Origin: Linum tenue
Taxonomy: Eukaryota; Streptophyta; Magnoliopsida; Malpighiales; Linaceae
Direction: 5' to 3'
Assembly (NCBI GenBank): GCA_946122785.1
Contig: CAMGYJ010000010.1
Span: 8,531,467-8,595,466 of the forward strand
DNA length: 64,000 bases
In this document: one piece after another, positions 33,087 to 44,784 of the stretch
Position numbering within the stretch: the stretch's first letter is position 1
How the letters are laid out: each line of letters begins with the position of its first letter
Notes under the pieces: model-generated
Told to the model about the DNA's origin: nothing
The model's input: only the letters and a program-made list of their open reading frames with translations
Databases searched by the model: none
Position numbers and translations under genes: made by a program

Positions 33087-34217
33087 TATGGAAAATGTAT
33101 GCACTTTGGATCATAATACGGGATTCTAGAATAGACATTTCTATGTGTTGTCAATGAAAAATGAGAGGAATAAGATGAAACCAAGTGAAGCAGTTATAGT
33201 TTGAGGTTTGAACTGATGTTTTTGTTGATATTATCATAGTTGTAAAAAAATCACGACGATATGATGCTCATATGTCATAAGATAATTCTTACTATAGTGT
33301 TAATATTGTCATACGATGATGATATGACAGATAAGAAGTATTATCATTGTGATAATATTCTCATCTGTTGATACTAAAGAGTATTTTTTGGACTTTGTTG
33401 TTTGTTGGAACTCATATCTTAGTTTTATCAAGTTCATATCAATTCATATTGATTCGTATCAAGTTCATATCAATGCAATATGAAAATTATATCAGTTCAT
33501 ATGAAGATTATTTCATATTATATCAGTTCGTATCCAGTTCATATCAAGGTCCTATCAGTTTATGTCAAGATCGTATAAGTACATATCATATGTTCATATA
33601 AGTTCATATCAAGTTCAAGTAAGTTCATATCAAGACCATATGCTTGTGGTATGATGATGATGATATATGACGATGATACGATCATATGTTAGTGGTATGA
33701 CAAAGTAGATTTTGAAAATTTTCACATGTTTCAAATTAAACAAGATATAACATACTAGATTATTAGCTAAAACCAATCCCAATTACATTATCTAGGTGCT
33801 ATAATAAAAGGAAGTGTTCTAAAGGTTAACTTTTAACTTATATTGAAAGTACCGACCAAATGAAACAAAACTGAAAATTGTCTAAGATACATTGGGACAT
33901 AAAATTTCTAGTTTTCTTGTGGTATCATGTTCTCACGAATACATCTTTGTTGCTATCTTGAAGATCCTTTCGTGCTCCAGATTATCTTTGTTGGCTACGA
34001 TGTCTGTGATTAGCTTGTCTTTTGATGCATTCATGAAGTCAAAATCCTCCCATTGAGTTCTCATATATGCCTCATACTTAGCTTCCATTTCTCAAACCAT
34101 TTTGATTACAAAATTCCACATTACTTGTTATTAGGCTATGTAACATTCTTCAAGTTGGATTCACTAAATTCTTCAAAGTCAATTTGTTTGAGTAGTGGTA
34201 TGTATTTGGTGATATAC
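33087..34217. other. Older repeat DNA left of the TR-GAG insertion, with a short-motif array, copy 1
   Basis: AT-rich. 33240-33370 carries ATGATGATATGACR words; 33416-33640 is an array of AGTTCATATCA(A). 33900-34217 on the minus strand reads as broken coding-like pieces continuous with 37068 onward once the retroelement is removed. No domain identified. Confidence 0.5.
33416..33640 (+). repeat. AGTTCATATCA array, copy 1, left
   Basis: About 16 variants of an 11-12 bp word (AGTTCATATCAA, AGTTCGTATCA, AGATCGTATAA), same strand, loose spacing. A second array of the same word lies at 37736-37915. Confidence 0.75.
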
Positions 34218-34588
34218 TGATAGACCCCAAAATCTAGGGTGCGAGAAACGCGATAAATTGGGAATGAGTGTAGGATTGGAAATTGAAAGAACGAGTTGAG
34301 AGAGAGAGAGAAAGAAGGGTTCGGTCGAAGCCTAGGGAAGAGAGTAGGGGTTTCGGCTAGAGAGAGGAAGAACAGAGAGAGAGGATTAGGGTTTTGATAT
34401 TCTTATAATCTTATTATATGCTTAACCATAAACTTGACTTACAACGATACTTATACTAATCGACAATTATCCCCTTTACTCCCCAAAATAATAACCTAAT
34501 CATAATACTCCCTCCCCAACAATGGATCGACATAATAATACGAATAGTAAACCGACAATTAAATAATAATCATAAAATATGTTCATCA
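34218..34588 (-). repeat. 3' LTR of TR-GAG, copy 1
   Basis: 371 bp, partner of 36694-37067; shares TCGGCTAGAGAGA, CCGACAATTAAATAATAATC and ends TTCATCA. Confidence 0.88.
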
Positions 34589-34708
34589 TCCCCTTCCCCT
34601 TGAAGCACAACCTTGCCCTCAAGGTTGATCCTTCTCGTCACGATCCACCTTCATTTCCATGTCATCTTCCTCATCCACTTCATCCTCCCAATGCCCCAAG
34701 AGCATCAT

Positions 34709-36653
34709 CATATCCGGCGTCGCGCACTGGTGTCCAACAACGAACTTCTCATTGCAGTTGAAGCATTTCCCTTCCCTCCTCTTCTGCTCTATTTATGCAA
34801 GGGTTAAGCGAACAAACCCCTTTGGTGGCGCTCGAATTCCCGCACAATTATCCCAGGTCCTGCTGCCCCGACGAATCCCGCAGCAGTTCCAGCACCACCC
34901 ATGGAACCTCCTCCGCTTCTTCCCGCCGCCACGGCTGGTCCGCCACTCCCGCTCAACTTCGGGTACCTCCCCACTGCGCTCCGCCAGCTTGCAATCTCCT
35001 CCTCTTTGAGCCCTGCCAAATGGAAAGCAGACCTCAGCGAGTCAGGCTCGAAAGCTCTTACCGCTGCAGCAATCTCTGGACTCAGCCCTGCCATGCACAA
35101 CCCGACCAAGGTGTCTTCCGGCACTCCCTTGCACTGGTTCCCCAACTTAAGGGACTCTGCCTTATATTCAATGACCGTTCATGTTTGCCTCAACTTTGCC
35201 AGTTGCTCTGGCACCCAGCCATCCGACTTGCCAAACTGATAACGAACCTCTTCATGAAATTGAGGCCACGATATGGGTGTCCTCATCTCCGTGTATGTCC
35301 TCTCCAACCACTCCTCCCACCACTGCAGTGCAACGCCTTCTAAGTAGAAGGACTCCAGATAGGCTTTCCTCTCCTCGCGCACGTCATGGTTCTTGAACCA
35401 CTTGTCAGATGCATACAACCATAACCCAGCATTCTCCTGGCCATTGAATTTTGGAAATTCGATGGTTGGAGGTTTAGCTCGAAACACCAGATCACCATAA
35501 CCCTCATAGTTCGAGCATTCCCTCCATACCTGCCGATATCTGGGGTCGTTGCACGGAAGTGCGGTCGTTTCTGCTCCCGCTCCGAACTCCAGGTGCCACC
35601 ATACTCTTCTCGCCTACTCATCTCCTTTCCCCCGCGTCCCTGCTCAAACTCCAACTGCCTCTCCATGGTCCCATCCTCCATTCGAGCCGCCCCGTAGGGA
35701 AGGTAGCCACCTCCCTGCTCTTCCCGCTCCATCCGCCAGTCGCCTTTGCCGTAGCCAGCCTGCCCGCCTCCTGGTCCGAAATCAGCCCGGTTAGGAAATG
35801 AGGTTGGACCATTCCACCCCGACCCTGTTCGGCCGAACTGGTCCTACCGATCCCCCACCATTCGACGATCAACCCATGCACTAGTCCTGCCCTGTCCCAT
35901 CAAACTTCGTTCTTCATCCTCCTCGTGGCGCATCTCTGCCTGCCTAAACGTCACATTGTGAATGAAGTTGTCATACCCAGCCATCTTCGACTTCCCCTTC
36001 TGTGCCGCCGCGATCTACTACTCAGACGGAGTTGGCAACAACCCGTCGCTCTGCCCTAGATCCCGCACCACAGACGTCGTGTGGTTCCCCGTTGCAGCTT
36101 GGTGGGGTGCGAGGCTCTCTGCGGCTGACTCCTCCACCTCGTGCTCTTTTGCGATCGCGCCCGGGTCTCCATGGATGCGGTTTCCCTGTATCTTAACCGC
36201 TGCCTCTTCGAGCTCCACCTCAGTCAGCGCTCCAGTCTCCTTTACTGCATCGATGCTTCCTTCTGGGGATAGCCCCCCCCCCAATAACTGTACCAGCACT
36301 TTTGAGAGTAACAGCACCATCCGACCTGCGTTCGCATTAGCTTTTTCAGCAGCTAACCTTGCGTTCTCTGCAACCTGGTGGATGGAACGGTTAACCTCCT
36401 TCAGCCCTTCCTCTAGGTTTCCTTGCATCCTGGAGACCTTGAACATCTCTGACCAGACCTCAGCCCAATCTGGCTCTTCGGCGCATTCCCCGTCGCGTGG
36501 CGGTTGCATCAGTGCCTTTTCCTTGCCCTGCGCCGCCTTGGTCCCCTTCGCCGCGGTGACCGCGGCTGTCTTGTCTCCTGGTTTCTGTGCGGCGGTAGAC
36601 GTGGTGACCTTGTCGCCACCAGCTTTCTCTTCATGTGCTCTTGTGGTAGTCAT
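34709..36653 (-). pseudogene. Decayed gag of the TR-GAG element, copy 1
   Basis: Starts MTTTRAHEEKAGG at 36653. Parts in order: Ala/Glu/Lys-rich coiled-coil-like N-terminus (to a TAG near 36016); AGYDNFIHNVTFRQAEMRHE (about 35965); an RG-rich linker; the retrotransposon gag domain FPKFNGQENAGLWLYASDKW...WWEEWL...FHEEVRYQFG (35205-35470); LVGLCMAGLSPEI (about 35080); and a CFNCNEKF...GHQC knuckle (about 34725-34765). At least two stops and two frame changes separate the pieces. The gag domain and CxxC...GHxC knuckle are of Ty3/gypsy type. Confidence 0.82.
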
Positions 36654-36693
36654 ATTTGATAGTTCTCCGCACCCAACCGGTATGATACCAATA

Positions 36694-36775
36694 TGATAGG
36701 CCCCAAAATCTAGGGTGCGAGAAACGCGGTGAAATTGGGAATGAGTGTAGATCAATTAGGGATTGATCTCAGGAT

Positions 36776-36818
<43 letters not shown>

Positions 36819-37067
36819 AAGAAAGGGTTCGGCCGAAGCCTAGGGAAGAGAGTAGGGGTTTCGGCTAGAGAGATGGTTAGGGTTTTGATATTCTTATTAT
36901 GATTAACCATAAACCTGACTTACATCGATAGTATACTAATCGACAATTATCCCCTTTACTCCCAAAATGATAACCTAATCATAATACTCCCTCCCCAACA
37001 ATGGACCAACATAATAATACGAATAGTAAACCGACAATTAAATAATAATCATAAAATGTGTTCATCA
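36694..37067 (-). repeat. 5' LTR of TR-GAG, copy 1, with (GA)n
   Basis: 374 bp. Contains a (GA)n tract at about 36783-36814 whose length differs in copy 2. Confidence 0.88.
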
Positions 37068-39096
37068 CATACTTAATGACATTCATCACTCCTTTTTTTT
37101 GTAGTATGGCTTGAATGATCTATTTTTCAAGGAAGCCTATCCAGGAACAGGATTTTCTTCCATGATATGTTGACACAAGTCATCACGACATGATATTTAT
37201 CGCATTAGGGGAAGAACCACTAGAGCAAATAGGGTAACTTGTGATACTGAAAGTAGATTCAAATTTTGTTATGTTATAATGATTGTATGATATGTTTTTT
37301 ACTAGGTTGCAGCTTGAGAAATTCTTATGTTTCGACCAGTCCCTTTCATCAATATATTCCAATGCCTTTTTGAAATAGTATTGATCATCTTTGTCTTTCA
37401 GTATTTCATACAAAGCAACATGTTCTTCCATTTCTGTGTAATGAATAGAGAGTTGTAGTTAATGAGAAAATATGAATATGGTTTAATCAATATTGGAGTC
37501 TAAATGTCTTACTGCAAATGATTTCGAAGAACCACTGGTTAATTTCATCAGATTCTGCTTGTAATATGTTCTGATAGTCACAATACCAATTGATGATATC
37601 AACTTATAGTGGCTCGTCATAGCAAATGGTTTGCATCTCAATTCTAGACAGTGGACAAGTGCCATCAGTCCTCCTGAAGATTTTCTCATCCCTATTAATT
37701 GTATTTGAGAATTTGTTATTACTTACATATTTCATACCAAGATCACATCAAGATCGTATAAGTGTGTATCAAGATCATATTAGTTCATATCAATATCGTA
37801 TCGGTTCATGTCAATATTATATCAATTTCATGTTAGTTCAAATAAGTTCATATCAACTTGGTATTGAGATCATATCAGTTCATATTAACTTTATATTAGT
37901 TCATATTAATGATCATAACAAGTAAATTTGAATTGACTGAATTACTTACATATTTCCTTGGCACTTGACATAATACAGGATGTTATAAACCATGTCAATC
38001 TTGTTGAACAAGAGTGGTGTTCTTATCACTAGTGGTGGAGTAGGTTGCCCACCTTACTCTTGACATGGTTGTTCCTCTGATAGGATTACTTCATGTGAAT
38101 CAGGAAAATTGAGGTACTTAATGTAGTCTTCTACAATAAATGCACTTTATACATCCCATTCAGCTCTCAAGTTGTCCTCATTAGTGCTTTTTACATTGCT
38201 AACTTTCACCTGCTTGCTGTCAGCCTTAACAGTGGTTTTGGGTTGCTGAGTTTTTCTGATGGATAATCGCATGTTCGCAATGACCTAAAATTTTGTTGGC
38301 TTCTTTGGTGTATCAAGTTCTTCGACGATTGAAGTAGTAGTTGCATTGATGATTGGAGAAGGTGATCGTTCTTGTGTACTAGTGACACCAAGATCAAATG
38401 ATGGAATGTCGTTGTTTGTAGTAGTGGCATTGGTCCCCTCCTTTTTGTTGGGACTATTATTGCCTTCTTCTTTTGGTTCGTGTCTTTGCCAGTCTTCTTA
38501 TGGGTTGTGTTGTGGCTATCTTTGTTGCTTTGAATTGTATCATTGCATTCCATATTCTCAGTTTTCTCATTATCCTTGCTGGTCTTTTCTTCGCCACTGT
38601 GTGCTTCTTTGTTGGTCTCCTTTTCTTAAAAGTGTGTTCTACCAAGTTCTTTCCCTTGTTGATGCCATGGGTTGTTGTATTAGCTTCCTTTTCAATTGTA
38701 GTATCATCGTGCTTGTTGATCTCAGAGTTTATGGTCTTAACATCATCATTAAGGGATTCTCCTTGTTGAGTATCATTGCTTTTTGTGGGACCAATAATAG
38801 GAAGGTCAATTGGCGGGTAAAATACATCGTGTACCACTAAAGTATAAGAATTAGGGGAGCTATACCACTTAACTAATAATATTTAGAATCAATTTTTGAA
38901 TATAAAATTTAGAATCAACTATCATTATAAATATTTTCAATTATCATTATGTGTTCTTATGATTGAATAATTTCCTAAAGCAAATACATCTTATGAATTC
39001 TATCTCGATATAAATAATCTAAGAATGTTATATTTAGTGTTATTACATCATGGTGATGTTGTCTAATTTTCCATGTTAAATCTCCTTTTAATTCTC
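37068..39096. other. Older repeat DNA right of TR-GAG, with array and Lys-rich frame, copy 1
   Basis: Minus-strand coding-like pieces: 37431-37183 (EEHVALYEILKDKDDQYYF...), 37689-37483, and a 126-residue stretch at 38837-38457 that is acidic/Asn-rich then strongly basic (FKKRRPTKKHTVAKKRP). The basic run looks like a nuclear signal or linker as found in Mutator-associated proteins with ULP1-type peptidases, but no catalytic domain is recognisable. The AGTTCATATCA array recurs at 37736-37915. Confidence 0.4.
37736..37915 (+). repeat. AGTTCATATCA array, copy 1, right
   Basis: Repeated ATCAAGATCATATTAGTTCATATCA-like words as at 33416-33640, same orientation. Confidence 0.7.
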
Positions 39097-39098
39097 TA

Positions 39099-40091
39099 AG
39101 GGGTGGTTTGGATGAGGGTTTTTAATTTGAGAGATTTGGCTCTAAATCACTCATTTAAAATACCTAGAAATTTATATGCAGGATTTGTTTAAATTAACTC
39201 GTTTGGAAACTAACGAGAGATTTTAATAGAGAAACCAGAAATACTGTTTTGCCCCCATATGTTCCTCAAACAAACTCCGCCAACATAACATCAGAACTGT
39301 CGCCGTTGATTGGAATTGACACCGCCAACATCGACATCTGCCTAAAATCGTCGACTCCCTCCAACAAAGATGAAGGGATGTGGGTTGCTTGACGAATCCC
39401 CTAAATATGGCCTTTATCCCCCTTCTATTGTTTGCAAAAATCATAACCCCCAAACAAGCTCTGTATTTCTACCACGATTTCACAGTCGTCGATCATCGAC
39501 GAATCTCTCTATTGAAGAGCAGCAGCTGCGCAAGAACATAGCAGAAGAGAAAATGCGATTATTATGGTTGTAGGCAGAGATCAAGTGAGTTGGGTTCTTG
39601 ATTCAATTTTGGAGAAGGAGAAACGCAATCTACGACCGCTGAATTTGGAAACCGAGTTTGATTATCGTTGGTGGAGGAAGAATGAAAAAGGTGCGTTGCT
39701 GGAGGAAGAATGAAGAAGGGTCAAAGAATGAAGAAGGGTTCGTTGCTGGAGGAGGAATGAAGAAGGGTTTGCGGAGGAAGAATAAAGAAGGGTCGTTGCT
39801 GGAGGAAGAATGAAGCAGGGTTGGTGGAGGAAAAATGAAGAAGGATTCGAGAATGAATAAGGGTAAGTTTTGGAAAAATAAATTAAAGAATGAGAGATTT
39901 CAAAATAGCTGATGGTCATCAGCTATTTCACAATCCCACATATGTGGGTTTTTGAAATCTCTAATGGCCACAATCCCTAATTTGTACAGCTCTTTCCAAA
40001 CGTGTTATTTGATTAAAATCCTTCATTGTATGAGATTGTTTTAAAATCCTGCATCACAATTCTTCGACAATCCTTCATCCAAACGACATCT
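39099..40091. mobile_element. About 1-kb TIR element with GTTTGGATGA ends, copy 1
   Basis: Left AGGGGTGGTTTGGATGAGG; right CTTCATCCAAACGACATCT, related to the MITE ends at 30846/31737. The interior has a GC-richer piece (39240-39600) and a minisatellite. No transposase. The right end has lost the CCCC. Confidence 0.65.
39664..39850 (+). repeat. Minisatellite GGAGGAAGAATGAAGAAGGGT, copy 1
   Basis: About seven degenerate units with GTTGCTGGAGGAAGAATGAA and GAAGAAGGGT themes. Confidence 0.75.
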
Positions 40092-41307
40092 AATATTATA
40101 TTCTAGATGTTTCATATTAGTTAAATTTAGTAATTCTAATTCTCTTCCTATAGTCATATTTTCTTTTCTACATCTTTTACTGAATGTTGTAGCTTTTATA
40201 GTTCATTTTATTGCTTGGTTACTTTCCATCTCTTTTCGTTCTAAATATGTTTTCAATTACTGGAATATATTTTATTCCTTATGATTGTGTTCCATTTATC
40301 TTTCTTTAGTTTTGATGTATTGATGATCTATTAGGTTCTATTTTAACTATTTCTAATGGTGCTTCTAATTAAATTAGGGTGTTTAAATAGATATTTTAAT
40401 ATTAATTTTAACTATTTATTATTATATTGTAGTATATTTATTAATTTTCTTAATACTCATTTATTATTTTTACTAATTTATCTATTATATTGAAAAATTT
40501 TGCTTAGCCATTTTAGTAATAATATGTTTAGAAGGTTTTCTAATTTTTATATTAGATACAACTTGTTGAAATATAGTTTGATTGCTTTTAAAAGCTTTGG
40601 GTCCCAAAAAGTAATTAAAATTTTAATTTGGATGGAAAAGTAGATGGATACACATTTTGTTGACTTTAAAGGTACCCGACGCTCTATTTAAACTTAAGTG
40701 GTATATCTACCCTAATTCTCAAACTTAAGTGATACTCGAGGTATTTTAACTTCAATTGGCTCCTCTAAAACGTGTTCCTTTGTTTGCTGGGTTGCAAGTG
40801 AACACTTCCCTCATTTACTTTGAGATTCTCTATTTGGTCATGAACTTCCTTCATTTGAGCTTCATATATCTTTTGAATCATACTAAGTGTATGTTGTTTT
40901 GAAGTATTGAGATTCTCCATTACATGTTTGGCCTATATTAAAGAATTCAAAAATTCTATTGAACATTCATATAAAGAATTCATACCATTCATACCAACAT
41001 GAAGAGTGTGGTGGTAGAGGTTTTAATAGAGATATGATTCTTGATGTTGTGGTTGCAACCATTTTGTAGGTCAATAACATTGTTATTGATATATGTTTTT
41101 GAACTTGTTGTTGTGATTATGTTGTGATTACTCAATATAGGCGATGAACCTAAAATTGGGAACTTGAGGAGTTATGTGTTTACTTTTGTACTTCAAATCT
41201 ACTAACCTATGAGTTTGGTAGTAACAATATATGTAGTAGTACATGTTAGGAGGGAACGACTACTGTGGTATATCAACTAACGGTCAGATTTTGGGGACAA
41301 AATCTTT
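40092..41307. other. AT-rich spacer, copy 1
   Basis: Very AT-rich (40100-40600), no gene. Around 40780-41010 the minus strand reads a short helix-rich piece (ENLNTSKQHTLSMIQKIYEA) that may be a retroelement gag remnant; not assignable. Confidence 0.35.
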
Positions 41308-42960
41308 AAAGGAGGGGAGAATTATAACATCCAGTTCCGGCTAAATTCGTATTATGTTCGCTAGAAAATTTTACGATTAAACCTAGGGGTCATTTGATTC
41401 GTGGATTTGGATGATGGATTTGGTACCCAAATCTATTTCATCATGGATTTAAGGAAAATCTATTGTTTGTTTGCATTTCATTTAGGGACCAAATCCATGG
41501 GGTCCAAAAATTTTAAGGGTCCAAATCTGTGGATCCCACGGACTTGTAAATCCCACATATTGATATGGGATTTGTTACATGCCATAAATCCATGATGAGA
41601 TTTTACCTATATACCCTCATGATTTTTAAAATTCCAAAGTTGCCCTCACATTTACTAATTGTACAATATAAATAATTAATTAATTAACAAAAAATAAATA
41701 ATATAAATATTCAATTAATGTACAAACATGAGTTAGATTTTTATACATTTTCTTGTGTTCTAGTTTTCTTGGGCCTTTTCATGAAACGTGTAATTCTTTG
41801 TTCCCCGGTTCTAATATATATTGTTATATGTTACTTTTGAAAAGAAGGACAAAGAATTGGTAACCGATATATGTTACGTTAAAATTAAACGGAATTTTCC
41901 GTTTATTATTATTGTCCTTATGACAACAATATGCGTATTAATACGTATAGTCTTTGTTTTGTGTACATATCATCAACATGACAAAAAAATAGAAAAGGAT
42001 AGTATGGTAATTTTGGAATTTAAGTTCTAATTCCCAAACCCTTAAATCCATGATAAAATATCTCAACAAACAAAAGATTGTTACAAATCCATAATGCTTC
42101 AAATCCTTGATAAATCCTTGGGTTTTTAAATTACAAAACCCTTATTTTTAAATCCATGAAACAAACGACCCCTACAATTGTTTGAGTTTTGGTGAAATAC
42201 ATTAAAAGTATCTAGTCTTTTCTTACAACATAGTCCCCCAATTAGCGAGCTTGTAGTGAACGGTTGGTCCAAGAATTTCTTGAGCTTCTAGTCGGAAGAA
42301 TTGGCGTTCGGTGGATCGGAAACCAAATTAAGCCAAAATTTTATATACGAGTTTCTTACGATGGGGTAATAATTTTGTTAGTTTTAATCTATGAATTTCG
42401 ATAATTATCTAGGTCGGAGTCGGAATCGTTGAATTTAGCTCCAACAAGGGTTTTGATGTGTTTTCATCAAGAATTTGACTCAGATGCTAGTATTAACATT
42501 GACGGGGACCCTACAGGGGATATTAAGACAGTCTCGGATTTTGATTCTGGGTTTGTTGGTGAAAATTGAGGTTTTGGTACGGGAGGCTAAAACCAGTGTT
42601 TGAGTAACCAGAACTGGTGAGGGATTAACACGGCATACCGGGTTTGTTGTATCATGATAATTACATTTATGGTTACAAATGCCCTAGGTTAACTAGAATG
42701 GCACGATTATGGGGTGTATGGACTTTTATGCTATATGATGAACCGTGGACTGCTAGGTGATATGATTGCCTTACTTTAATTGTTAGGGACCATTTTTATG
42801 TTGATGATTGCATATATATTGCTATTTATGGGGTTAACTGTTGATATGCCTTATGATGGTTTGAGAAGGTGTATGATTACGAGTTCTGTTTTCCGGCGAG
42901 AAAACTTGTGTTGAATCGAATTGATTGCACCTTTTACTTCTTTGGACAACGATTACTAAG
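41308..42960 (+). mobile_element. Ty3/gypsy 3' LTR fragment with nested MITE
   Basis: TTTGGGGACAAAATCTTT then AAAGGAGGGGAGA (41308-41320) then TATAACATCC is the standard end of plant Tekay/Del-type gypsy pol, polypurine tract and LTR start (normally TGTAACATCC). The LTR-like DNA continues after the MITE at 41386-42172. The right boundary is approximate. Confidence 0.6.
41386..42172. mobile_element. MITE with GGGGTCATTTGATTCGTGGATTT ends, TA duplication
   Basis: 787 bp, inverted ends GGGGTCATTTGATTCGTGG / AAATCCATGAAACAAACGACCCC, flanked by TA on both sides (41384-41385, 42173-42174). The interior is AT-rich with ATTTGGATCC/GGATCCAAATC-like words near the ends. Confidence 0.75.
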
Positions 42961-43587
42961 ACATGGCTCACTCCTCTTCAAACAAGGTTCGAATGAGGGT
43001 GTTTGATTGACGGTGAAAGAAAACTACATATTCTAAGTAAAGTTACTCCTACTCCTATGGAGGTTCAGCGAGACCTCCATATAGGCAAGTACGACCAAGG
43101 CTGCATTGTAGAGGAAATGATAAAGTTATAGGGTGTCAAATGGTTGGTTGTGGATTTGGAGAACCCCTTCTCTGTCAACTCCTCCTCCTATTTACAGCCT
43201 TGAGGTGGTAACCGTCGTAGAAAAACCGTCTAGAGAGTAAATTCGGTCTGGAGAGTAACTTCCAAAAAGAACTTCTTCCATTCTTCCTCGGACATGGCTG
43301 ACGTGTCCTTGAACGTGGAATAATCGACGGTTGCCCAATTAACCTCATGCTTTCTCTTTTGGAACTGACGTCTTGTTACTTGCCTCCTCTTTATCATGAC
43401 CATTCCAAATCTTACGACGAGGGACTTCTAAATCACACGACCGACGTGGTCTACCGAACTCGCGACGAACGTTGTCTAGATCTCGCGACCAATGAGGTCT
43501 ATCAAACTCCACGACAATGCCCACTTGCGACCATCGTGGTCTGATCTCTTCCTCGCGACCGACGTGGTCTAGAAGGTGTTACATACA
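42961..43587. repeat. Retroelement-like DNA with GACC-ACGTGGTCTAG repeats
   Basis: 43436-43575 carries five variants of CGCGACCGACGTGGTCTAG. The stretch ends GGTGTTACA (43576-43584), which on the minus strand begins TGTAACACC like an LTR start, directly after a G7 run (43588-43594). Matching partner not found. Confidence 0.45.
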
Positions 43588-43654
43588 CCCCCCCTGGCAC
43601 TCAACGCCCTCGTTGAGGTTTGCCCCACCATCGTGGAGAGGCTCTGATACCACT

Positions 43655-43906
43655 TATAACATCCCGAACTTTTTTCCGACAAAGATATTGTCCGCTTTAG
43701 GCCTTAATCCTCATGGTTTTTGACTTGGGGTGCAATTGAAGGTGACTTCCATAAGGTCACCCATCCTTGTTGTACTCCACACTGAGTATGAAGAACTTCT
43801 CCATTTCACCCCAAAATGCGTCTTATCAGTTAAGGCCGATTTATTAATTATATACTATGAATCTCTCCCGTTCTTTGTCGATGTGTGATTCGCCTAAGGT
43901 ATTACA
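43655..43906 (-). mobile_element. Cassandra-like TRIM LTR with 5S-rRNA-related segment
   Basis: On the minus strand: starts TGTAATACCTTAGGCGAATC at 43906, ends GATGTTATA at 43655, followed by AGT then TGGTATCAGAGCC (43640-43652), a tRNA-Met primer site. Inside, 43728-43777 (minus) reads GGATGGGTGACC and AAGTC...TTGCACCCC in the order found at the 3' end of plant 5S rRNA (GGATGGGTGACCTCCTGGGAAGTCC...TTGCACCCC). LTRs carrying 5S sequence in the sense direction are diagnostic of the plant TRIM Cassandra. The upstream 5S half is strongly diverged. A matching second LTR is not evident. Confidence 0.7.
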
Positions 43907-43947
43907 TATTCATTATTATTTATTTTTGTTGTTGTTTTTTACTTTTA

Positions 43948-44255
43948 GAGAAATTTTACAATGCTATATAGTATTGGTGCTATAGGGTTATGCCTTTATG
44001 GTACAACTTAAAATTGTAAATTTACGTTATGGTACAACTTCATACTGTACCTATACTTTTTGTGCAAATTCTTTTATGGTACAACTTGAACTTGTACCAT
44101 TATGTTATGGTACAACTTTACAACTTAAAGTTGTACCATAACATAATAGTACAAATTGCTTTATGGTACAACCTAAATTTATACATTTAATGTTATGGTA
44201 CAACTTTAAGTTGTACATTAAAGCACCAATACTATATAGCATAGTAAAAGTGCTC
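43948..44255. mobile_element. 308-bp Mutator-type MITE
   Basis: Perfect 9-bp target duplication TTACTTTTA at 43939-43947 and 44256-44264. Inverted ends of about 34 bp share ATGCTATATAGTATTGGTGCT. The interior repeats TTATGGTACAACTT on both strands, so the whole folds into a hairpin. Confidence 0.9.
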
Positions 44256-44264
44256 TTACTTTTA

Positions 44265-44784
44265 AACCCAAATCTATTAGGTGCGAGTTAAAGACGACAG
44301 ACTATCAACTAACTAGTTATGTGGTTTTCCAAAGGCTAGAGTCTAGAGATCGGACCCCTTTCAGCCGAATTAAAGCTCTTCCCTTTCGAAAAGATTCCAA
44401 ATTCTATTTCTGAAGAAAAAGTCTCCCTGACGACCCAAGATATGACATTTAGCACTGAAATGGAAAAGAGTATAGTGGTTGGGAAAGCAGTTCACGAGCG
44501 AGCCAGCCAGCTCTCATGCATTTATGTCATTACCAGTCTACCTCTATTCTCTATTCTCTAGCTATACCCACACCAGCAGGCCTCGGGTTAGCAGTTTTTT
44601 ACCAATTCTAGTCAACATTACAGTAACTTTTAGGTGCACCCGGTTTTGGGTTTCAATCAAAACCGCCCGGGTTCCATCCAATTCCAGATGCTCCCTGTTT
44701 TCTACACCATACATATCCCAGCTTGCTGCGGTTACATACAAAAGGGAGGAAAAGCAACAAAAAAGCTAACTAGCCTAGCCTAGC
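44265..44784 (+). other. Upstream region of the short secreted-peptide ORF
   Basis: Mixed composition, less AT-rich than the neighbouring repeats, no TE ends recognised. Probably promoter and leader of the ORF at 44785. Confidence 0.4.

Larger units (their letters stand above)
34218..37067 (-). mobile_element. Gag-only LTR retrotransposon (TR-GAG architecture), copy 1
   Basis: Read on the minus strand: 5' LTR 37067-36694 (374 bp), primer site TTGGTATCATACC just inside it (tRNA-Met-like), gag region, purine run AAGGGGAAGGGGATGA (34588-34604), 3' LTR 34588-34218 (371 bp). Flanks TATAC and CATAC are a 5-bp target duplication with one change. LTRs start TGATAG and end TTCATCA and differ by several substitutions and a GA-tract length. 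There is no protease, RT or integrase: only about 120 bp separate the gag zinc knuckle from the 3' LTR. Gag-only LTR elements are known in plants as TR-GAG and depend on other elements for reverse transcription. Confidence 0.85.

Noticed and set aside
35962..36696. 244-residue plus-strand open stretch
   Set aside because: Exact antisense of the TR-GAG gag frame; Ser/Pro/Ala-rich shadow with no domain.
38346..38840. 164-residue hydrophobic plus-strand open stretch resembling a membrane protein
   Set aside because: Overlaps the basic minus-strand stretch; Leu/Phe/Cys richness comes from T-rich DNA. No topology or homology supports it.
43347..43544. Short open stretch over the GACC-ACGTGGTCTAG repeats
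   Set aside because: Reading frame produced by the tandem repeat itself.
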